Position numbers and translations under genes: made by a program
In this document: positions 10,433 through 18,000 of the stretch, piece after piece
How positions within the stretch are numbered: the stretch's first letter is position 1
How the letters are laid out: each line of letters starts with the position of its first letter
From: Pelargonium nanum
Taxonomy: Eukaryota; Streptophyta; Magnoliopsida; Geraniales; Geraniaceae
Assembly: GCA_036897485.1 (NCBI GenBank)
Contig: JAYMTF010001849.1
Location: 1-21,008, forward strand
Length of the DNA: 21,008 bases
Reading direction: 5' to 3'
The notes under the pieces: model-generated
What the model saw: only the letters and a program-made list of their open reading frames with translations
Told to the model about the DNA's origin: nothing
The model's database searches: none

Positions 10433-10970
10433 ATCTCGTATGCCAAGCTTATTTATGATGCGCTGCAGATTGGAACTCCATATAGTGCCACGCCTTTCCA
10501 CAATGCTGGTGCTATTCAGAGGTAATTTTTTTGTCCGTCTTCTGAATTACGACATCTTCTGGATACAGTGTAAATTGTGGTAAAAGTATAGGTTCAAAAT
10601 GTCATCTAATGCCTGTGATTTTGGTTATTTGCGCAATCTTGTGTAAACTGTAAAGTTCATTCTGTTGACAACTTGTTAATTTTTTGTGTGAAAATTCAGT
10701 TGCAAATATGGTTTGTTTATTGGGACATTTGGACTGTAACTTGCAAATGCAAGTAATTATAGAAATTTGAAATTGTTCATAAACCCAGTTTTTAGAATTC
10801 AAATTCAGGTTGATGAAAATTTTAAATAATTTTACTCCCAAATTCCTATACCTAATATAGTCATTCTCATTCAAGTGTTTATTTATTTAGTTGTTTTATT
10901 ATTTGACATGTCTCCCAAATATTGTATTGAGTTTTTTTTGGCTCAACTTAAAATAAGTGAGCGATAAGTT
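10433..10970 (+). other. GCP6 3' flank / presumed 3' UTR
   Basis: Sequence after the GCP6 stop at 10430-10432. The first 90 bases stay open in the GCP6 frame until TAA at 10523-10525 and look less AT-rich than the rest (see findings). No canonical AATAAA is evident in the first 500 bases, so the poly(A) site cannot be placed. The remainder is AT-rich with no gene. Confidence 0.5.
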
Positions 10971-11429
10971 TGTGGTGAATGAAGATGTCTCCATAGGCGG
11001 CTGGTTGTGTCGGACAGTGACGTCATGTTTACAAAAAGTTACGAGTGACAAGAATAATAATAGGCACATTTTTTCGAAATTCGTGTATAGTGACAGTGAG
11101 GTGGTACCAACACCCCCTCCGGTGGCTCAAAATTAGTACATCCAATTGCTCTTTTTCAAAAGAAAAATGTTAAATTTGTACAAAATTTATTGTACAAAAT
11201 TATATGACAATCTCTTGCCATAACAAAAATGTACATTTTCTCTTGCCAGGACAGCAAAGGTTGCCTGCACAAAAATTCTCCATGGTGGGACTTTATTCGA
11301 GTCCTAATTGTGACATCATTTAATTAACTAATATTAAATGTTACATAATTGAATTACATATTACTAAATGGAAACTTTTAAAAATTCATTGCTATCTTGA
11401 AAATCAGGCAACAACATTTTTTAATACAA
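10971..11429. other. Intergenic, no gene
   Basis: AT-rich intergenic DNA. Two small landmarks are visible. One is a perfect 8-bp palindrome TGACGTCA at 11018-11025, a bZIP C-box/as-1-type core. The other is a close direct repeat of TTGTACAAAATT at 11176-11187 and 11190-11201. No reading frame of interest was found. Confidence 0.5.
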
Positions 11430-11690
11430 ATTTATGGGGTAAATGGTTTTTTGGTTTCATGGACTGAGTTTAGCCTCTAGTTGGGTTTTTTTTCACTTGT
11501 TTGAGTTATTGTAAGGTATTTTGTATTATTAATTAAGCTCAAGTTGATTTTTAAGTGTCACATCAATATTTATTAACATCGTTACGTTAGATGCAAAATC
11601 CACGTGTGCATGTCACGTGGTTTATGAGTAAGGTAGCTCTAACGTCTCCAACTCTCCAGCATACCGGTCAACAGATTGAAGGAGTTAAAG
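11430..11690. mobile_element. Degenerate non-autonomous transposon-like stretch with paired G-boxes
   Basis: The run beginning GGGGTAAATGGTTTTTTGG, the spaced GAGTTTAG / GTTTGAG / TTAATTAAG motifs and the later GTTACGTTAGATGCAAAATCC resemble a class of plant repeats often found as MULE-type non-autonomous elements. This is recognised by style only. Inside it, 11600-11620 holds two CACGTG G-boxes as a 7-bp inverted repeat with a 7-bp spacer. No terminal repeat pair or target duplication could be fixed, so the ends are approximate. Confidence 0.35.
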
Positions 11691-11779
11691 TATGTGAAAA
11701 TGTGTTTTGACAACAACAAAAATGGTTCTATCTCTTTTATGGCTAGAAAAGGGGCCAAAAACTCCCAAAAGAACCAAAT

Positions 11780-11909
11780 TGTTGAAAAGGGTAATAAATC
11801 CCACATCGAAAAAATATAAAGTTGAGCAGCTACATATAATGGTGCAAGTGAAACCCTACTAATAAGGTTGACCTTTTAGTAGTGGAAACCCAAGCCATTA
11901 TATTGTAGC
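11780..11909. mobile_element. Foldback element copy 3 (intergenic)
   Basis: A clear copy of the family at 4478-4608. It starts TGTTGAAAAGGGTAATAAAT with a TCCCACATCG core. The arm at 11829-11842 (GCTACATATAATGG) pairs with CCATTATATTGTAGC at the right end. Inside, ACCCTACTAATAAGG pairs with CCTTTTAGTAGTGG around a short loop. The whole right part would fold into one long hairpin of about 80 bases. Confidence 0.7.
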
Positions 11910-13150
11910 TTTGTTCATGCGAAAATAAAATTTATATGACTTCAAAAAGCCAGTAGTTTTAACAAATAAATTGTTCATGTTGCAATCGCTAGCTTTTCTT
12001 TTACGAGACGCTATTCTAGTGGTTGCTACATCTACATTTCCAATTCCACCACTATAAATGCATGGTTTTCTGTGGGTTCAAAGGACCATGCATTCACGTT
12101 AAGTCCTAGCTACGTACGTAATATCCAATTTAATTTATATATCTTAGTTTTTCAATTCCTAGTCTTAGCTCCATTTATTTATGTATCTCCAAGTTCGGCA
12201 GATTTTTGTTACCTAAGCTATTTCTTTAATATATTTTTCGATATTCCAATTGGTAGATGCGAATTATCTAAATTATATTTATTTGTATGGCCAAAGCCAC
12301 GTACGTATACTAGCCTATTATCTCTTTCAATAGAGAACCATCCAATACCTTACAAAAGAATTATTTGTTCAATTAATTATATGGATATGGTGCAAACACA
12401 TTAATGTGGCATGCATAACAAGACAACTTCAAATATGATAACGAAGCAGTTTATCAAAGATATTTTGATAGTATTTCTAATTTTGAATCGGTAAAGTTTG
12501 AAAGTGTTTTGTAAGGTTGTAGGAGATATTTTAGTTTAATTCGACATTTTTATGCCCGGTTATTGTCTAGTTTTGATGTACGAATCCTGATTTTATGAAA
12601 AAAGTTTTTATTTCGAGTGCAAATGTACTATAAAACCAACACATTATATTATAATTAATTAATATGGTTAACGTGGTGAAGTCTTGCACCCAAAAGGGTG
12701 ACCCAAGCGATTAAGAGTTCAATTTAGAAGGTATCAAATTAAAAAGAAAAAAAAAAGATAAACAAATTTAATGTTAAGCTTAAAGATGTAATCATAATTT
12801 TAAAAAAATCATATTTATGCATTGTTCATTACCTAATTAAATTTCAAAGTAGTAGATTGGTGTTTTGATGATTTGATCATAGTTGAATTAGTTGCTTTAA
12901 TTTATTAGTGTAGCTCAATAATGTATGGTCACAATAAGATTGAATTATATTAATGTTCTTGGTATTACAGGTTGCTATTCTTTCTATTTATGTTTTGTAC
13001 CTAAACCATGTAAGTTGTATTCTTTGGTAAATTGTCTCAATCATTATAGGGGACCAGTCTAAAAATGAAAAATAGGCCCCAAAAATTGGAAAAAAAGTTG
13101 TATAATTAAATTTAAATTGTATTAATAAAAATGAAAATTAGTATAAGAAG
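11910..13150. other. AT-rich intergenic stretch, no gene
   Basis: No convincing coding sequence. A 110-codon frame at 12072-12404 begins at GTG and has T-rich codons only. A perfect 9-bp inverted repeat (AATGCATGG at 12057, CCATGCATT at 12086) follows a TATAAAT, and a palindrome TACGTACGTA lies at 12111-12120. At 12690-12760 a weak tRNA A-box-like segment is followed by an A-rich run. None of these is enough to call a gene or element. Confidence 0.45.
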
Positions 13151-13162
13151 AAAGTGGTGTTT

Positions 13163-13430
13163 GAGTACATATATCTTTTTTTTTAGTCCAATGAGTACAT
13201 ATATCTTACTACACTTAAAATATAAAAATGTACATAATATAAAACTGTACATAATATAAAAAATAATGTGATAAATCGGGAATGCAATAGAATCATGCGA
13301 AGAAGAGTGATTAAGGGGAACTAAAACCCTCGAAGATCATTTGGTATATAACAGAAACCTTCAAAGGGGAACCGAGAGAGAACCGATGTTGGACTTGTAC
13401 TTAATTTTTTAATTAGACTTGTACTTAATT
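13163..13430. repeat. Cluster of short direct repeats
   Basis: Three separate doublets are seen directly. GAGTACATATATCTT occurs at 13163-13177 and 13193-13207. TGTACATAATATAAAA occurs at 13229-13244 and 13246-13261. GACTTGTACTTAATT occurs at 13392-13406 and 13416-13430. The copies in each pair are identical. They look like small local duplications in AT-rich DNA rather than one element. Confidence 0.85.
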
Positions 13431-13599
13431 CTATCAATTTACTAAATTTTGTCTCATCAATGAAAATAGACATTTATTTATTGGAGATCTAAATCGAAAA
13501 TGATGGAACTATCTACATATTTTTTCAAACAATTTTTCTTCTTTAGTTGGATCACTATATATACAACCACTATAAAATTCGAAGAGACAATATTTTATT

Positions 13600-14410
13600 C
13601 AATTAATTCACTTTTTTTAGGTTCGACCCAACACAACCCGAACCCACATCAAACAACCCGCATGAAATTAGGGTTAGGGCGGCTATTGTTTTCCGACTCG
13701 ATTTGAGGCCCGAATTTCCAGCACTATGTGTCCTTTGGGCCGAAGGATATGGACAATGAAATGTTTGAGGTCAAAAGTGGAGATGAGGTTGTGATCGCAT
13801 CTTGCTGCCCCAAATCTCTGATAACATGAGGGATCTATTACGGATTACTTTTGCATATAAAAGAAGAAGATGAAACAATGAGATGGAGATTGGAGGAGAG
13901 AAAAATAATAATTTAAAACTCTTTTAATTTAATGAGTGCTCAGAAAACTATAATTTATTGGCCGGCACTCTTATTCAAGAGACAAACGAAATGTATCCTA
14001 ATTAGGGGCTAAAAAAATATCATCTCAAAAGAGACAGAACTATTTCTAATTGGTCAGGTAGAATGATATGGATCAATTTTAAAACTCATGCGTTAAAATA
14101 GCTCATGTCTAGTAATAATTAAATATGAGTCACAATGTAGTCACGCAACACGGAATGAGAAGGAGAAAATGGAAAAATGAAAAGAGACTAGACTGTATAG
14201 AAAATGACTTTCAGAAAAAACTTTTTCTTACTTTGAAAATTATTAATCAAATATAAGAAAAGAAAACGAGCTAACAACCATTTGAATAAGAAAAAAGAAA
14301 AGAGGAGACAATGTGATGAAAGAGATATTAAGAATAAAACAATTTGTCCAATAATTATTCATTATTTATTAACTCCATATATATATATATTTACTATTAC
14401 CGTCGTTATA
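13600..14410. other. Intergenic stretch with a telomere-like dodecamer
   Basis: Around 13620-13660 the sequence is unusually rich in CCC/ACCC blocks (ACCCA, ACCCG, ACCCAC), followed by TTAGGGTTAGGG at 13668-13679, a two-unit telo-box-like string. The rest to 14410 is purine-rich on this strand (many GAAAA/GAGAA runs), ending in an (AT)n stretch near 14378-14390. No gene was found. Confidence 0.5.
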
Positions 14411-14413
14411 ACG

Positions 14414-14551
14414 TGTGAGAAATTACTATTGTTGTTATTAATGTTTTAGTGATTGGTAGTGTAGGGGTAATTTGGTCTTACTAGATAAAAAAAGTATGAA
14501 TTTATGATGGGTGAGAAATTTAGTGATTGGCAGTATAGGAGCAATTTGGTC
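14414..14551. repeat. Imperfect direct repeat upstream of aldehyde oxidase
   Basis: The segment TTTTAGTGATTGGTAGTGTA with its continuation to about 14477 recurs as TTTAGTGATTGGCAGTATAG at about 14518-14551. Both copies go on to a (G/A)(T/C)AATTTGGTC end. Each is preceded by GTGAGAAATT (about 14416 and 14511). The two copies differ at several positions and by an insertion, so the duplication is not recent. Confidence 0.7.
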
Positions 14552-14559
14552 AGCGAAAC

Positions 14560-14741
14560 GACAACAGAACTTAGGCATGTGTTTCTCACCTTTTAATGGG
14601 AGTGTCATCCTATTAGTTGTTACCTCTCTCTTTAAATTCATAAATTTCATCTCATACTGTCGGCAAAGAGACTCGAACATGCTTGAGACTTCAAAGAAAA
14701 TCCAAAGCACATAAATCACTTGAACCAACATGCATTGGTTA
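14560..14741 (-). mobile_element. tRNA-derived SINE, minus strand
   Basis: On the minus strand, TTGGTTCAAGTGATTT (14713-14728) matches a polymerase III A box. It is followed about 35 bases later by GTTCGAGTCTC (14668-14678), a perfect B box (GTTCGANTC). This order and approximate spacing are those of tRNA-derived plant SINEs. The 5' end lies near 14741; the 3' end is not sharply visible and may reach the direct repeats around 14440-14550. The open minus-strand frame across it (14438-14779) is not thought to be a gene. Confidence 0.6.
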
Positions 14742-14879
14742 TGTTTATTATTCACCCGTATGTAAATGGTACTAAACACTTGTTCAATAATTGTATGAAC
14801 TCATTTTCCCGAGGAACCACTGATTGGTTTACTCCTAAATTAATTTATCTGCAGTTTGTCATTAACAAAAAAAAAAATC

Positions 14880-15032
14880 AAATTATATATTTTTATTATT
14901 AATATTGATTCCTTTTCATGGTGACATCACACTCTTTCTTCTTCAACTTTAACTGTTCCTCTCTCACTCCCTACAAAACTATGAAGCTCGCTACGCTTCA
15001 CTGCTCTGCTCTGCTCCGCTCTCTTCAAGTCC
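14880..15032 (+). promoter_or_regulatory. Presumed core promoter and 5' leader of aldehyde oxidase
   Basis: A TATATAT run at 14884-14890 followed by TTTTTATT is the best TATA-box candidate. It would place transcription start roughly at 14915-14925. Downstream, 14931-14971 is strongly pyrimidine-rich, typical of plant leaders, and 15001-15024 repeats CTGCTCTGCTCTGCTC-like units. The start site itself is inferred from spacing. Confidence 0.45.
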
Positions 15033-15064
15033 ATGGACAACAACACTCAATTAACCTCACCTAA
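14981..15064 (+). promoter_or_regulatory. Upstream ORF overlapping the aldehyde oxidase start
   Basis: An ATG at 14981 opens a 27-codon frame (MKLATLHCSALL...) that ends with TAA at 15062-15064, in a different frame and beyond the main ATG at 15033. A further in-frame ATG at 14918 would lengthen it to 48 codons if it is transcribed. An overlapping out-of-frame uORF normally lowers translation of the main frame, because ribosomes that use it pass the real start. The ORF is seen; its presence in the mRNA is inferred from the TATA position. Confidence 0.5.
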
Positions 15065-18000
15065 TCTTCTTTTCGCTGTCAATGGAGAGAGGTTCGAGCT
15101 CTCCACTGTCGACCCATCCACCACTTTGCTCCAATTCTTGCGCTCCAAGACTCGTTTCAAGGGCGTCAAGCTCGGTTGTGGCGAAGGTTTCTTATTTTTA
15201 TTTTCTCTCTCTCTATTGTTTGTTTCACTTTTTTTTCTTCTTCTTCTTGAAATTATCATTTCTTTGTTGCTGGATTGCTTAGAATTTTACTACGATCAAT
15301 ATTAATGGTGGCGATTTGTTTGAATTTATTGCAGCAATTGGATTTGGGACTCTGATAAAATGAATGCATAGTTTTAATTTGGTAAATGTGTTGTTTGGGT
15401 TTTGGGGATTCACTCTATTTTTTGTATTTTTTTTTTATGGAAAGTTTGACCGAACTGATTTTTAAGAAAAAAAAATTGAAGTATGTTGTAATCTGATGCA
15501 TTATAGTACCAACATCCTAATATATTAATCAATACAGATTTTTGTGGACCAGCCATAATTTTCAAAAATAATCTGACTGCAAAAAAGTTTATGCTAGCAT
15601 GATGCTTTTTAGCTTATTTTATTTACTAAAAATGAGGTTATAAGTAGATTGTTTTATGTTCATGTATGGATATAGTTTCTTTTTTTCTTTCCAATAAACC
15701 ACTTGGACAAGCATATATTCTTACACTTTGTGTATGTTTTAAGTTTCTCTTGTGAAAAGTCTACTCCATTTTATTAACTAAAGATAAGGTTCAGTAGATT
15801 GTTTTATGCTCATGTAGAGTTTAGAGAAAATATATGTATTACATGATGTTCTGTGTGTGTGAGTTTTGTTTTGTATGCTTTGTGTGATGAACTAGACAGA
15901 AGAAAAAGAAAATGAGATGCTCTAGATAATTTTGAACCTGAGGTCAAAACATCCACTTATGGCAATTATATCTCTGGTACTGATAAGAAAATTTTCGAAA
16001 TTTCCTTCGGAAACCACCTCACCAAGTTGTCTAAATTAATAATTGCAGGTGGTTGTGGTGCTTGCGTTGTTCTACTTTCGAAGTATGATCCACAGCTTGA
16101 CCAGGTTGAGGATTTTACTGTTAGTTCGTGTCTCACACTTTTATGCAGTGTGAATGGGTGTTCAATTACAACAACTGAAGGCCTTGGAAATAGCAAGGAT
16201 GGGTTCCACCCGATTCATCAGAGGTTTGCTGGTTTTCATGCTTCTCAATGTGGCTTTTGTACTCCGGGGATGTGTGTTTCTCTCTTTTCAGCGCTTGTCA
16301 ATGCTGAGAAAACAAATCGGCCAGAGCCCCAACCTGGTTTCTCCAAGCTTACAGTTGCTGAAGCTGAAAAGGCTGTTTTGGGAAATCTTTGCCGTTGTAC
16401 TGGATATCGACCAATTGTGGATGCCTGCAAGAGTTTTGCAGCCGAAGTTGATATGGAGGATTTGGGATTCAACTCCTTTTGGAGAAAGGGAGACGGAAAA
16501 GAAGTGAAGATGAGTCGGTTGCCTCCTTACAAACATAATAATGAGATTTGTTCATTTCCTGAGTTTTTAAAGAAGGAAATTAAGAATAAGATGGTTTTGG
16601 ATTGTGAGAGATATCGTTGGCACACTCCAGTTAGTGTCAAGGAGCTTCAAGGTTTATTGGAAGCTGATGAGATTAATGTTGTAAACAGCACAAAGATAGT
16701 TGTTGGTAATACAGGCATGGGTTACTACAAGGAATATGTACCCTATGACAGATACATAGACTTAAAAAAAATCCCTGAGCTCTCAATGATTAGAAGAGAT
16801 CAGATGGGGATTGAAATTGGGGCAACTGTGACAATCTCTAAAGTTATTGAAGCATTGAGGGATGGAAGCAATGGTGAATATTGCTCAAAGGGTGACTTAG
16901 TGTTAAAAAATATTGCCAACTACTTGGAGAAAGTAGCTTCAAGGTTTGTTCGGAATTCAGCTAGTGTAGGGGGCAATTTGGTGATGGCAAGCAATAAAGG
17001 TTTTCCCTCAGATATTGCTACAGTACTGCTTGCTGTGGGTTCAACAGTAGAAGTAATGACTGGTCCTAGAATTGAAAAGCTTACAATGGAGGAGTTCCTG
17101 GAGAAGCCTCTACTGGATTCTAAAAGCATACTTTTAAGTGTAAAAATCCCATATTGGAAACCAGTTAGAGATGTTTCTTCTGAAACCAGCACAAAGTTGC
17201 TGTTTGAAACCTATCGAGCTGCTCCACGCCCTCTTGGGAATGCATTGCCTTATCTACATGCTGCTTTTTTAGCTGAAATTTCACATGATAAGAAATCTGA
17301 TGAAATTGTGGTAAATAACTGTCAGTTGGCATTTGGTGCTTATGGCACTAAGCACGCAGTTAGAGCAAAGAAGGTTGAGGAATTTTTGTTTGGCAAAGTT
17401 CTAAGTGTTGAGGTTCTATGCGAAGCCATTAAATTAGTAAAATCCAGTGTGGTGCCTGAAGGCAGCATTTCAAGTCCTGCTTACAGGTCAAGCTTGGCTG
17501 TTGGTTATTTTTTTCAGTTTTTTGGCTCCTTGATCGATAATATTGCTGAGATTACTACTCGTCCCTTGGATGGATATGCCTTGTCAGTCAAGACATCAGA
17601 AATGGAGAATAATTATGATAAATTTAACCGTGATAAAGTTCCGACTTTGTTATCATCTGGGAAGCAGGTGATAGAGCTAACTAAAGAGCATTCTCCAGTT
17701 GGTGAGCCGATTGCAAAATCTTTAGCTGCCATTCAAGCTTCTGGTATGTGTAACTTTCATTTTATTCTATGTTAAGAGTACTATAAGGTCTTTTTCCAGC
17801 TTTGCATATTATATTGTTGCTGCGACCCCTTAATAACTAAACTACTTAACTTACTTTTTCTACACAAACCAATTTTACAGGAGAGGCTGTTTTTGTGGAC
17901 GATATTCCTTCTCCAACAGACTGCCTACATGGAGCATTCATTTATAGCACGAAGCCTTTGGCACGAGTAAAGGGTATAAATTTCCAGCATGGAACATTAC

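Noticed and set aside
12072..12404. 110-codon open frame after a TATAAAT motif in the intergenic region
   Set aside because: It starts at GTG rather than ATG, its codons reflect T-rich DNA, and it resembles no protein family I know.
12690..12760. A-box-like GTGACCCAAGCGATTAAG followed by an A-rich run, possible truncated SINE
   Set aside because: No B box and no target duplication are visible; too little for a call.
14438..14779. 113-codon minus-strand open frame
   Set aside because: It runs through the SINE and the direct repeats; non-coding repeat DNA explains it better.
15966..16196. Minus-strand open frames opposite the aldehyde oxidase exons
   Set aside because: They are antisense shadows of a strongly conserved coding exon.
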